Below are positions 36,318 through 44,929 of a stretch of DNA of 64,000 nucleotides, piece by piece; the stretch's first letter is position 1, and every line of letters starts with the position of its first letter. Made by a program: the position numbers and the translations under genes. Below the pieces are notes generated by a model. The model did no database searches. It saw only the letters and a list, made by a program, of their open reading frames with translations, and was not told where the DNA came from. Source of the DNA: Methylibium sp. NZG (lineage in GTDB: Bacteria; Pseudomonadota; Gammaproteobacteria; Burkholderiales; Burkholderiaceae_C); the NCBI GenBank assembly GCA_001263235.1, contig LGRD01000002.1:248001-312000 (forward strand). Reading direction: 5' to 3'.

Positions 36318-36998
36318 ATGAGACAGCCCTTCAGCCGCGCCGCGCTCGTGCGCGTGACGCCATTCGTTTTGTTCATCGCGCTGCTTGCCCTGAGCGGCGC
36401 GCTGCCGGCCGACGGCGTCGGAGGCATCGACACGCGCTGGCTCTACGGTGCGTCGGTGCTGCTGGTCGGCGGCTTGCTGGTGGCGTGGTGGCGCGAGTAC
36501 GGCGAACTCGTCGCGCAGCGCTGGCCCACGTGGCGCGAGGCGGTGCTGGCGGTCATCGTCGGGCTCAGCGTCTTCTATCTATGGACCGTGCTCGACGAGC
36601 CCTGGATGCGCTTGGGCGAGGCCACCGCGGCCTTTCGGCCGGTGGACATCCAAGGCAACGTGATGTGGCCGCTGGTGGCGGTGCGCTGGCTCGGCGCCGC
36701 CTTGCTGGTGCCAGTGATGGAGGAGCTGTTCTGGCGCTCGTTCCTGATGCGCTGGATCGAGCGTGCGCAGTTCGAGACGGTCGACCCGCAGCGCGTGGGG
36801 CTGAAGGCCGTGGTGCTCTCGACCTTCGTCTTCATGCTCGCGCACACGCTGTGGCTGGCAGCCGTCGTGGCCGGGCTGGCTTTTGTCTGGCTTTACATCC
36901 GCACCGGCAAGCTGTGGGTGCCGATCGTGGCACATGCCGTGACCAACGGCTCGCTGGGCGCGTGGGTGGTGTTCACGGGAAACTGGGGTTACTGGTGA
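36318..36998 (+). CDS. CPBP-family intramembrane protease (CAAX protease-related)
   Basis: Polytopic membrane protein of 226 residues. Motif 1 is EExxxR in VPVMEELFWRSFLMRW (Glu135, Glu136, Arg140), with later motifs MLAHTLWLAAVVAGL and IVAHAVTNGSLGAW supplying histidine and asparagine. It resembles the subgroup found near exosortase/PEP-CTERM gene clusters, but no such cluster adjoins it here. It follows the LplT-PlsC fusion gene by 68 bases and may be cotranscribed. Confidence 0.87.
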   Translation: MRQPFSRAALVRVTPFVLFIALLALSGALPADGVGGIDTRWLYGASVLLVGGLLVAWWREYGELVAQRWPTWREAVLAVIVGLSVFYLWTVLDEPWMRLGEATAAFRPVDIQGNVMWPLVAVRWLGAALLVPVMEELFWRSFLMRWIERAQFETVDPQRVGLKAVVLSTFVFMLAHTLWLAAVVAGLAFVWLYIRTGKLWVPIVAHAVTNGSLGAWVVFTGNWGYW

Positions 36999-37016
36999 AG
37001 CGGGGGTGGCCCTGAC

Positions 37017-37043
37017 GGCAGCCCCCGCCGGGCGGGGGTGCCT
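37017..37043. terminator. GC-rich hairpin between convergent CPBP and TetR genes
   Basis: GCAGCCCCCGCC pairs with GGCGGGGGTGC in the gap between the convergent stops. No T run follows, so it is only a candidate. Confidence 0.4.
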
Positions 37044-37059
37044 GGCGTCAGCCCAGGCG

Positions 37060-37686
37060 TCACACGACGAGCCGTGGCCCGCGTGACGCCAAACCATTGA
37101 AGCAGGCGGACAGCAGGATCTCGATGATCTTCTCGTCGGAGTAGTTGCCGCCCACCTTCAGCAGCCCGAGCACTGGGTCGCAGGCGCGGCTGAACAGCGT
37201 GTAGAGCACCACCTCGGGGGGCAGCTTGGGGTCGACGGCGCCGTCTGCTTGTGCCGCGGTGATCCAGACGCCGAGCCTGTCGCTCACCTGCATCAGCCGG
37301 TCGAGGTAGACCTTGTGCGTCATCAGCGCGGTGCGCAGCGCCGAGTTGTGGGCCGGCAAAGACGGCATTTCGCCGGCGAGTTGCACCTGCATCGTCCAGC
37401 GCACAACGGCCTGCAACTGCTCGATCGGACGCGCCTCGGAGCGCGCCTGGAGCGTGTCGAAGAACGCCAGCGCGCGGTCCAGCACGGCCACCATGGCCGC
37501 AGCGGCCAGTTCTTCCTTCGACGTGAAGTGCTTGTAAAGGCTGGCCTTGGCAATGCCGACGTCGGCAGCCACCTCGTCCACCGTCATGACGTCGAAACCT
37601 TTCTCGGCCAGAAGACGGTTCACCGTGGCCAGGATGGCGTCCTCGCGGGCGCGGAGTACTTGAACGCGGAAGGAGGTCTTTGCCAT
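37060..37686 (-). CDS. TetR family transcriptional regulator
   Basis: Regulator of 208 residues. The helix-turn-helix is FDVMTVDEVAADVGIAKASLYKHFTSKEEL (about 30-60), the standard TetR form. The C-terminal ligand domain is of the TetR_C type with SALRTALMTHKVYLDRLMQV. The start at 37686 (MAKTSF) fits the family; upstream in-frame sequence is not conserved-looking. It is divergent from the fasciclin genes, with inverted repeats in the shared upstream region. Confidence 0.9.
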   Translation of the reverse strand: MAKTSFRVQVLRAREDAILATVNRLLAEKGFDVMTVDEVAADVGIAKASLYKHFTSKEELAAAAMVAVLDRALAFFDTLQARSEARPIEQLQAVVRWTMQVQLAGEMPSLPAHNSALRTALMTHKVYLDRLMQVSDRLGVWITAAQADGAVDPKLPPEVVLYTLFSRACDPVLGLLKVGGNYSDEKIIEILLSACFNGLASRGPRLVV

Positions 37687-37767
37687 TCTCAAATTGTAGA
37701 CGGGCGCAGCACATCTTGGACAGTTCAGTCTCGAACTAACCATTTGGTTCACACAAAGACCGCACAG

Positions 37768-37797
37768 TTGACATTGTGAACTCATCAGTTCACATTT
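37768..37797 (+). promoter_or_regulatory. Candidate promoter with overlapping 18-bp palindrome upstream of the fasciclin genes
   Basis: A perfect -35 TTGACA (37768-37773) is followed at 17-18 bases by a weak -10 (CACATT). Lying in the spacer and -10 is GTGAACTCATCAGTTCAC (37776-37793), an inverted repeat with 7-bp perfect arms. A second smaller one, AACCATTTGGTT, is at 37738-37749. Placement suggests repression by a dimeric factor, perhaps the divergent TetR protein. Confidence 0.5.
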
Positions 37798-37899
37798 CAG
37801 TCCGCTGAGTCCAGACAAGCCCATTGCGTGGAATCCGTCACGGACGCCGACATACATCTCCCACCCCTGCTTTCAAAACCCCTTTCTTGGAGAACCGAC

Positions 37900-38868
37900 A
37901 TGACGAGCTGGCTCAAAAGCCTGACCGCGCTGCTGTTTGTCTCGATCCTCGCCGCCTGCGGCGGCAGCGACGATGATGCCCCGCCGCCCGGAACGATCGC
38001 CACCGAAGCCACCGGACGCGGCTTCACCGCGCTCGTGGCCGCCGCCGACAAGGCCGGCCTGGTGCCGGCGTTGAGCAGCAGCACGTCGAGCCTGACCGTC
38101 TTTGCGCCGACGGACGCCGCCTTCAACTCGCTGGCGACGACGCTCGGCTTCGCCAACGCCGGTGCCATGGTGACGGCTCTGGACGGACCGACGCTGGCGA
38201 AGATCCTGCAGTACCACGTGCTGCCCACGCGCAAGACAGCCGCCGACCTGGTGGCCGGCGGCGCGACGCAGCCCACGCTCTACACGTTCGAGGGCGCCGC
38301 GACGACACTCGCGCTGGACGCCACCGCTGGCGTCAAGATCACCGACGAGGTGTTGACCCAAGCCACGGTGGTGACGGCCGACGTGCCCGCCAGCAACGGC
38401 GTGATCCACGCCATCGACAAGGTGTTGGTGCCGCCGGGTGTGCTCAACGTGGTTCAGATGGCGCAGCTCAACCCGACGTTCTCGGTGCTGGTTGAAGGCG
38501 TGGTCGCGGCAAACCTCGCCACCACGCTCAGCGGAGCGGGCCCCTTCACGGTGTTCGCGCCGACCAACGCCGCCTTCACGGCCGCGCTGGCGGAGCTGAA
38601 CCTGACCAAGGCGCAGCTGCTGGCCAGCCCGTCTCTCGGCGGCATCCTGACCTACCACGTGCTGGCCGGCAACGTGCGCGCCGCCGACGTGGTGGCGCTG
38701 CCCAAGCCGGCCAGCGTGACCACGCTGCAAGGCACCGCGTTCACCGTCGGCACCACCTTGCAGATCACCGACGCCCGTGCACGCACGGCCAACCTTGCGG
38801 CCACCGACGTGATCGCCAGCAACGGCGTGATCCACGTGATCGACCGCGTGATCCTGCCTGCGCCCTGA
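37900..38868 (+). CDS. Fasciclin-domain lipoprotein, two FAS1 domains
   Basis: Lipoprotein of 322 residues. The signal peptide ends in lipobox LAAC (Cys20). Two FAS1 domains follow, each with an H1 motif (LTVFAPTDAAFNSLA; FTVFAPTNAAFTAAL), a central YHVL and a terminal H2-type segment ([29 protein letters not shown]). FAS1 domains mediate adhesion or surface contacts. TGGAG precedes the ATG. It is the first of three tandem fasciclin genes. Confidence 0.93.
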   Translation: MTSWLKSLTALLFVSILAACGGSDDDAPPPGTIATEATGRGFTALVAAADKAGLVPALSSSTSSLTVFAPTDAAFNSLATTLGFANAGAMVTALDGPTLAKILQYHVLPTRKTAADLVAGGATQPTLYTFEGAATTLALDATAGVKITDEVLTQATVVTADVPASNGVIHAIDKVLVPPGVLNVVQMAQLNPTFSVLVEGVVAANLATTLSGAGPFTVFAPTNAAFTAALAELNLTKAQLLASPSLGGILTYHVLAGNVRAADVVALPKPASVTTLQGTAFTVGTTLQITDARARTANLAATDVIASNGVIHVIDRVILPAP

Positions 38869-38904
38869 CCCCACACCGACCCAGAACCAACAAAGGAGAT
38901 CGAC

Positions 38905-41169
38905 ATGAAACCCTGGTTGAACTTGATGGCCGTTGTCGCCAGCGCTGGATTGCTGGCCGCTTGCGGAGGCGGCGGATCCGAAAGCGCGCCCGCCGCAACG
39001 GCCCCTGCGGCAGAACAGTCGCTCGCCGCCACCGCGAGCAGCGAACCCAGCACGAGCGAGTTCATGAAGCTGGCCCAGATGGCCGGCACGACGGAGCGGC
39101 TGGCGTCGGACGAGCAGCTCACGCTGATCGCACCCAGCAACGCCGCGATGGCTGAGATGCGCGCCGAGGTCGAAGAGCTGAAGCGGCCGGAGAACCAGGC
39201 CGAGCTGAAGAGCTTCGTCGAGTCGCATGTGGTGGCCAAGCGCATGCTGGCCAGCGACATGCAGACCGGCAGCGAAATGTCGTTGTCGGGCAGCGCGATC
39301 GACGTTGAAGTCACGACCACGGCGGGGGCGACTGAGGTCACCGTCAACGGCAGCGGCATCGCCAAGGCCGACATCCAGGCCCGCAACGGTGTGCTGTTCG
39401 TGACCCACAAGCCGCTGTGGCGCTCGTCGGCGCACGACTATGTGAAGCATCTGCCCCAGTTCAGCGTCCTGTTCAAGGCGATCAGCGCGGCCGGGCTGGA
39501 GGGTGCGCTGCGCACCAAGGAGCCGTTCACGCTGTTCGCACCGACCGACGCTGCGTTTGCATCGCTGCTGGCCGAACTGAATCTGACGGCCGACCAGCTG
39601 TTGGCAAACAAGCCGCTGCTGACCGAGGTGCTCACGTACCACGTCCTGCCGCAAAAGATTTCAGCACGCAGGATCATTGACGACGCGACGCCGGTGACCG
39701 TGCAAGGCCAGGCGATCACCTTCGACGTGCAGCGCCGCGCCGGCCCGGACATCCGCATCGCCGACGCGCAGGGCCGTGAGTCGAACGTGATTTTCACCAA
39801 CCTGTTCGCCCGCAACGGCGTGGTGCACGTGGTCGACAAGGTGATCCTGCCGCAGACCAAGAACGTGGTGCAGATCGCGCAAGGCATCGGCGACTTCAGC
39901 ATCCTCGTCGAAGCCGTCGTCGCCGCCGGCCTGGCGGAGACGCTGAGCGGCAAAGGCCCGTTCACGGTGTTTGCGCCGACCAATGCCGCCTTCGCATCGC
40001 TGCTCGCCGAACTGGGCGTGACCGCGCCGCAGTTGCTGGCCAACAAGCCGCTGCTGACCTCGGTGTTGACCTACCACGTGGTGCCGGGCCGCGTGCTCGC
40101 GGCCGACATCAAGGAGGGCGCGCAGCCCGCCACGGTGCAGGGCCAGAAGTTCACGCTCAGCCTGGTCGGTGGCCCGTCCATCACCGACGCCAACGGCCGC
40201 AAGTCGAACATCGTCGCAACCAACGTGCAGGCATCCAACGGCGTGATCCACGTGATCGACAAGGTGATCCTGCCCAAGGCCGATGCACCGCCCCCGCCCC
40301 CGCCGCCGCCGGCCACGCCGAACATCGTGCAAGTGGCGCAGAGCCTGCCCGACTTCAGCATCCTGGTCGAAGCCGTCGTCGCCGCCGGCCTGGCCGACAC
40401 GCTGAGCGGCGCCGGCCCGTTCACAGTGTTCGCGCCGACCAACGCCGCCTTCGCCGCGCTGTTGGCAGAACTGGGCGTGACCAAGGACGCGCTGCTGGCC
40501 AACAAGCCGCTGCTGACCTCGGTGCTGACCTACCACGTGCTCTCGGGCAAGGTGCTTGCCAAGGACATCAGGCAAGGTGCCCAAGCCGCCACCGTGCAAG
40601 GCCAGGTGTTCACGCTCGGCCTGGTGGGCGGGCCCAGCATCACCGACGCACAAGGCCGCAAGGCCAACATCGTCGCGACCGACGTGGCCGCCAGCAACGG
40701 CGTGATCCACGTGATCGACAAGGTGATCCTGCCGCAGACGAAGAACATCGTCGAGATCGCCTCCGGCATCGCCGACTTCAGCATCCTGGTCGAAGCCGTG
40801 GTCGCAGCCAACCTGCAAGGCACGTTGAGCAGCGCCGGCCCGTTCACGGTGTTCGCACCGACGAATGCTGCGTTCGCCGCGTTGCTGCACGAGCTGCACC
40901 TGACGAAGGCGCAGTTGCTGGCCGACAAGCCGCTGCTCACCAAGGTGCTGACCTATCACGTGCTGAGCGGCAAGGTGCTCGCCTCGGGCGTGACCGACGG
41001 CCTCAAGCCCACCACTGTTCAAGGCGGTACGTTCACGCTGAACAAGTCGGGCAACACGATTCACATCCTGGACGCACGCCACCGCGGCTCCAACGTCGTC
41101 GCAACCGACGTGCAGGCCGCCAATGGCGTGATCCACGTGATCGACCGGGTTCTTTTGCCCAAGCCTTGA
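38905..41169 (+). CDS. Fasciclin-domain lipoprotein, four FAS1 domains plus a degenerate one
   Basis: Lipoprotein of 754 residues with lipobox LAAC. A degenerate FAS1-like module (about 50-170, with LTLIAPSNAAMAEM and NGVLFVTHKPLW) precedes four typical FAS1 domains. Domains 3-5 open with near-identical segments such as DFSILVEAVVAAGLAETL. A short proline linker sits between domains 3 and 4. The last three repeats are also very alike at DNA level. An AAAGGAG ribosome binding site precedes the ATG. It likely extends from the cell surface as a multi-domain adhesin or matrix protein. Confidence 0.93.
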   Translation: MKPWLNLMAVVASAGLLAACGGGGSESAPAATAPAAEQSLAATASSEPSTSEFMKLAQMAGTTERLASDEQLTLIAPSNAAMAEMRAEVEELKRPENQAELKSFVESHVVAKRMLASDMQTGSEMSLSGSAIDVEVTTTAGATEVTVNGSGIAKADIQARNGVLFVTHKPLWRSSAHDYVKHLPQFSVLFKAISAAGLEGALRTKEPFTLFAPTDAAFASLLAELNLTADQLLANKPLLTEVLTYHVLPQKISARRIIDDATPVTVQGQAITFDVQRRAGPDIRIADAQGRESNVIFTNLFARNGVVHVVDKVILPQTKNVVQIAQGIGDFSILVEAVVAAGLAETLSGKGPFTVFAPTNAAFASLLAELGVTAPQLLANKPLLTSVLTYHVVPGRVLAADIKEGAQPATVQGQKFTLSLVGGPSITDANGRKSNIVATNVQASNGVIHVIDKVILPKADAPPPPPPPPATPNIVQVAQSLPDFSILVEAVVAAGLADTLSGAGPFTVFAPTNAAFAALLAELGVTKDALLANKPLLTSVLTYHVLSGKVLAKDIRQGAQAATVQGQVFTLGLVGGPSITDAQGRKANIVATDVAASNGVIHVIDKVILPQTKNIVEIASGIADFSILVEAVVAANLQGTLSSAGPFTVFAPTNAAFAALLHELHLTKAQLLADKPLLTKVLTYHVLSGKVLASGVTDGLKPTTVQGGTFTLNKSGNTIHILDARHRGSNVVATDVQAANGVIHVIDRVLLPKP
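39859..41166 (+). repeat. Three direct repeats (about 400 bp) encoding FAS1 domains
   Basis: Units beginning near 39859, 40318 and 40741 share long stretches of near-identical DNA, for example around the codons for SILVEAVV and FTVFAPTNAAF, and end in the same ATCGACAAGGTGATCCTGCC-type segment. They are in frame and could recombine to change domain number. Confidence 0.8.
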
Positions 41170-41241
41170 AGGCTTGAATTCATCAACTCCACCCCCTTAT
41201 CCCTTTTTGCTTCTTTAACCGTGACTTTCAAGGAAACCACC

Positions 41242-41694
41242 ATGAAAAAGATCCTCGCCATCACCGCCCTCTCGTTCGCCGCGCTGTCGGCACAGGCCAA
41301 GGACATCGTCGACACCGCCGTCGGTGCCGGCAACTTCAAGACCCTCGCCGCCGCACTGACGGCTGCCGGCCTGGTCGACACGCTCAAGGGCAAAGGCCCG
41401 TTCACGGTGTTCGCGCCGACCGACGAAGCCTTCGCCAAGATCCCGAAGGCCGACCTCGACAAGCTGCTGGCCGACAAGGCCAAGCTGACGGCCGTGCTGA
41501 CCTACCACGTCGTCCCCGGCAAGGTGATGGCCAAGGACGTGAAGGCCGGCAAGGTCAAGACCGTTCAGGGCTCTGAGCTGACCATCGGCACCACCGGTGG
41601 CGTGATGGTCGACAAGGCCAAGGTCACTGCCACCGACATCGTGGCCGACAACGGCGTGATCCACGTGATCGACAGCGTGTTGATGCCGAAGTAA
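41242..41694 (+). CDS. Secreted single-domain fasciclin protein
   Basis: Exported protein of 150 residues. The signal peptide [19 protein letters not shown] is followed by one FAS1 domain ([41 protein letters not shown]). The start at 41242 has AAGGAAA upstream. Unlike the two preceding genes it lacks a lipobox, so it should be soluble in the periplasm or secreted. Third gene of the fasciclin group. Confidence 0.94.
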   Translation: MKKILAITALSFAALSAQAKDIVDTAVGAGNFKTLAAALTAAGLVDTLKGKGPFTVFAPTDEAFAKIPKADLDKLLADKAKLTAVLTYHVVPGKVMAKDVKAGKVKTVQGSELTIGTTGGVMVDKAKVTATDIVADNGVIHVIDSVLMPK

Positions 41695-41747
41695 TCGCGC
41701 GGCGACCCCGTCGCTCGCTTCGGGCGGCTGGGATGCCGCCCGGCCGG

Positions 41748-42053
41748 TCAGAGCCGCGAACGCCGATCGATGGGTTGGCCTTCGCGCAGATCGACTGGCG
41801 AGCGGCGCCGGTCAGCGCCTTGATACTGAGACCCGCCCAGCGCCCCTTCACCGGGGCGCTTCTCTTTCGTGAACGCCTCTTTGGTGAACACCGGTTTGGT
41901 GAACACCGCCGACATCGTCGACGGCGGCTCTGCGGTCATGCTCGCGTCCAGGCCGAAGGCGGTGCCCATGTCGGCAAAGTCCGGCCTCGCGCCTGCGCGA
42001 GAGCGCTGCCAGCGCCAACCGGCAAACCAGGAAAACGGCGAAACCAGATTCAT
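41748..42053 (-). CDS. Hypothetical small protein with FTK repeats
   Basis: Unrecognised protein of 101 residues starting MNLVSPFSWFAGWRWQR, which could lie against a membrane. The middle reads PDFADMGTAFGLDASM, and a short repeat VFTKP/VFTKE/AFTKE follows, encoded by 15-bp DNA repeats. The tail is basic and low in hydrophobicity. AGGGG before ATG 42053 supports translation. No family was recognised; it could be spurious. Confidence 0.4.
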   Translation of the reverse strand: MNLVSPFSWFAGWRWQRSRAGARPDFADMGTAFGLDASMTAEPPSTMSAVFTKPVFTKEAFTKEKRPGEGALGGSQYQGADRRRSPVDLREGQPIDRRSRL

Positions 42054-42252
42054 CGCAACCCCTTGCACACGCTGGACAGGCGCAAGCCAGTGTGGGGCCA
42101 GAGCAGCGGCCCGATGCGCCGATATGCGATGAAAAGGTGGCACTGATGTCGCCGGGGTTTGCCGGCGGGGGAGGCCGACAGGCCGGGCGCGTGACGGGGT
42201 TCACGTCGGGCTTTGCATCAACCCAAGCATCGAGCCGCAGCCGCGACCGCGA

Positions 42253-43837
42253 TCAGCCGGCAACGACGCCTGGGTGCCCACCCTCCACGACGAAGCGCGC
42301 CTGCGTGTTCAACCGCGCATCGGGCCGCACCGGAAACGGCGTGCCGAAAAACTCGCAACCCGTGCTGCGCGGCGTGATGTCCAGCAGCGCATAACCGCGC
42401 TCGTCGCTGCGCGCATGCAGCATGTCGGGGTTGGACGATCCGCATCAAGCCCATCAACGCCTCCGACAGGCCGCGCGTGGAGACCGAGCTGCAAGTGAAC
42501 TCAGCTGCCACGATGGGCGAGCCGGCGTCGTTGGGTCGCATCCGCAGTTGCGCCGCGACGTGGCGATGCACGTCGCCTCCAAGGCTCACCACGTTGCCCA
42601 CGCTCGGCTCGGCGATCGCGCGCAGCAGGCGTTCGCGGGCGCGCGGGTAGCCGTCCCAACTGTCGGTGTAGACGCGCCGGCCGATCGGCGAGTCGACCGC
42701 GCTCGAACTGAGCTGTGTGGCCTGGCCGAGCAGCTTCCAGCGCCGCGTGCTGGCGGCCAGGCCCTGCGCGAGCCAGCGCTCCTGCGCCATGCCGAAAACG
42801 CTGCGCGACTCGATCGCCATGTCGTCGCACGGCGAAACAATGCGGCTGCTGATGCCGCTGCCGCCGCCTTCACAGGCGTGGGGGCTGCGGAACTGCCGGC
42901 CGTCCAGTGTCCACAGCTCCGCCAGGCGGCCCCACACAAAGCGGTCGTGGATGCGCATTGCCGCGCCGTTGGGCGCCATCGACGGCGACACCGGCATGTG
43001 CTCGAAGTAGGCCTTGTACGCAGCGGCGCGCCGCTGCAAAAACTGAAGCGGTGGCTGGTCCTTGGAACTGCGGTCGTCGGCGTAGTCGTTCTCGACCTCG
43101 TGGTCGTCCCAGGTCAACACCCACGGGTGCGCGGCGTGGGCGGCGCGCAGGTCGGGGTCGAGTTTGTAGGTGGCGTGGCGGGCGCGGTAGCCGTCGAGCG
43201 TCGTCGGCACCGGGCCCTCGTGCGCACGCAGGCGAAAGCGGGGGTTGCTCGACTCGTAGATGTAGTCGCCGACGAACAGCACGAAGTCGAGGTCGCGCGC
43301 AGCGATGTCGCGGTGCGCCACGAACGCGCCCTGCTCGTAATGCTGGCACGAGGCCAGCGCGATGCGCAGCCGCGCCACGTCGGCGTCGGCCGCAGGTGCA
43401 GTGCGGGTGCGGCCGACCGGGCTCACCGCGTCGCGTGTCATGAAGCGGTAGAAAAACGGCGCGCCGCTGGGCAGGCCACCCACGTCGATGTGCACGCTGT
43501 GCGCATGCTCGGCGCGCGTGAGCACCTGCCCGGTGCGCAGGCCGCGCGAGAAGCGTTCGTCCTCGGCCAGCTCCCAGCGCACGGGCACCTGGATGCCGGG
43601 CAGGCCACCGTCGGCTTCGTGTGGAAACGGCGCCAGTCGCGTCCACAGCACCACCGAGTCGGCCCGAGGCATGCCGCTTGCTACACCGAGCGTGAACGGA
43701 TAAGAGCCCCCGGGAGGCTCACCGGCAGCAAGCGCCGCTCGATGCGCCGAGGGTTCGCAAAACAGGCTGCCCAGGGCGATCAAGGCGGCGCGGCGGCGCA
43801 AGTCGGCGGGGTGGCCGCGGAAGGAGTGAAGGCTCAT
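42253..43837 (-). pseudogene. PhoD-like alkaline phosphatase/phospholipase D with a frameshift near the 3' end
   Basis: Exported metallophosphoesterase of the PhoD family, with a Tat-like signal (LRRRAALIALGSLF). Motifs include FVLFVGDYIYE, WDDHEVENDYADD and SLGGDVHRHVAAQL, which hold the metal ligands. After MGLMRI the main frame turns into unlike sequence. The other frame continues as SNPDMLHARSDERGYALLDI then FFGTPFPVRP, to a stop at 42253. One extra base near 42433 explains this. All metal motifs lie before the break. It may be a real mutation or a sequencing error. Read literally, the frame extends to 42218. Confidence 0.8.
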
Positions 43838-44026
43838 GAAGACGTTGGGCTTGCCGGGCGAAACGCTCCAGCCGGGTCTGGCGCTGATTGTGCGGGCACG
43901 TACCGACCAGCCGCGTCTTGCGGCAAGGCGGCTCGCCAACTCCGCCACCGAACCCGGCTTTCCCCCTTCGGATGGATGGGAAACCGGCGCAGCGACGACT
44001 AAGGTTCGCCTTTGAGGAGATTCACC

Positions 44027-44215
44027 ATGACCGAGGCTTCATCCAAAGGCCTGACCTGGGCCACGCTGGTGGCAGGCGTCGTGAGCGCGTTTGCGTTGGC
44101 TGCAATCGGCTGCATCAAGCCGATGCCGGTGCACGACGACGCCGGTGGCTCGCGCGACTCGTCTCAGCGCGCCGCCGACGCCGCCGACGCAATTGCGCCC
44201 GCAGCGCGGCACTGA
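44027..44215 (+). CDS. Small membrane or lipoprotein-like protein
   Basis: Hypothetical protein of 62 residues. It has a hydrophobic segment LTWATLVAGVVSAFALAAIGC ending in a cysteine that could be a lipobox (AIGC), then a hydrophilic tail. A strong GAGGAGA lies just upstream of ATG 44027, which supports translation. No family was recognised. Confidence 0.6.
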   Translation: MTEASSKGLTWATLVAGVVSAFALAAIGCIKPMPVHDDAGGSRDSSQRAADAADAIAPAARH

Positions 44216-44231
44216 CACAGCGGCTTGCGGC

Positions 44232-44720
44232 TCAGTAGGTACCCACGTACTTGTTGCCCGCTGCCTTGAAGTTCGCGATCGCCTTCTTCAGGTCGCTGTA
44301 CTCGGCGCAACCGAAGGTGCAGACCTTGTCCAGTGCGGCCAGGCGCTGCTCGGCCTTGGGCAGGTCGCCCAGCATCAAGTAGAGCTCGCCCGAGTACTCC
44401 AGCGCGCCCTTGTGCTTGGGGTCGATGCGCAGCGCTTCGTTGTAGAACTTCTCGGCCCCGGCGAAGTCGGGCGGCGCGGCCTTGCGCAGGCTGTAGCCCA
44501 TCAGGTTGTTCCAGTCGGCGCTGCCGGTGTCGTTGACGGCTTTCAGCGTGGTGATGGCCACGGGCCAGTTTTTCTGTGCGATCTGCGCACGCGCCGCCGC
44601 CAGCTTGTCGGGTGCGGCGGCCGTGGCGGGCGTGCTGGGCGCCGTGTCGGCGCTGTAGGCGGGGGCCAGCGCCAGCGGCAACAGGGCAGCGGCGAGCAGG
44701 TGGTGCAGGGAAATCTTCAT
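44232..44720 (-). CDS. Secreted TPR-repeat protein
   Basis: Periplasmic protein of 162 residues with a signal peptide ending PAYSA. It carries two to three tetratricopeptide-type helices (DKLAAARAQIAQKNWPVAI, AEKFYNEALRIDPKHKGALEY and LGDLPKAEQRLAALDKV). AGGAG sits before ATG 44720. The role is presumably protein-protein interaction, partner unknown. It is convergent with the preceding small protein. Confidence 0.8.
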   Translation of the reverse strand: MKISLHHLLAAALLPLALAPAYSADTAPSTPATAAAPDKLAAARAQIAQKNWPVAITTLKAVNDTGSADWNNLMGYSLRKAAPPDFAGAEKFYNEALRIDPKHKGALEYSGELYLMLGDLPKAEQRLAALDKVCTFGCAEYSDLKKAIANFKAAGNKYVGTY

Positions 44721-44929
44721 GCAAGGCTCCTGGTTGAGCGGGTTGAAAGACAAGGACGGGGTCGCCCTGCTCGGATAGACGTGTGTCGGGCCGGTTTGGA
44801 TGCACCGGAATCGACCTGAGTTCAGTGTGCCCGGCGCGCCCGCCTTTGACCACCGCTGGCTAGAATCGCCCCCCTCGCCACGCGCCCTTGGCCGAGCGCC
44901 CCCGCGCGCACAGCCCTGCCGACCCCGCC

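Noticed and set aside
41695-42252. Possible second small gene or RNA between the single-domain fasciclin gene and phoD
   Set aside because: Apart from the tentative 101-residue frame, no ribosome binding site, terminator or conserved pattern was seen.
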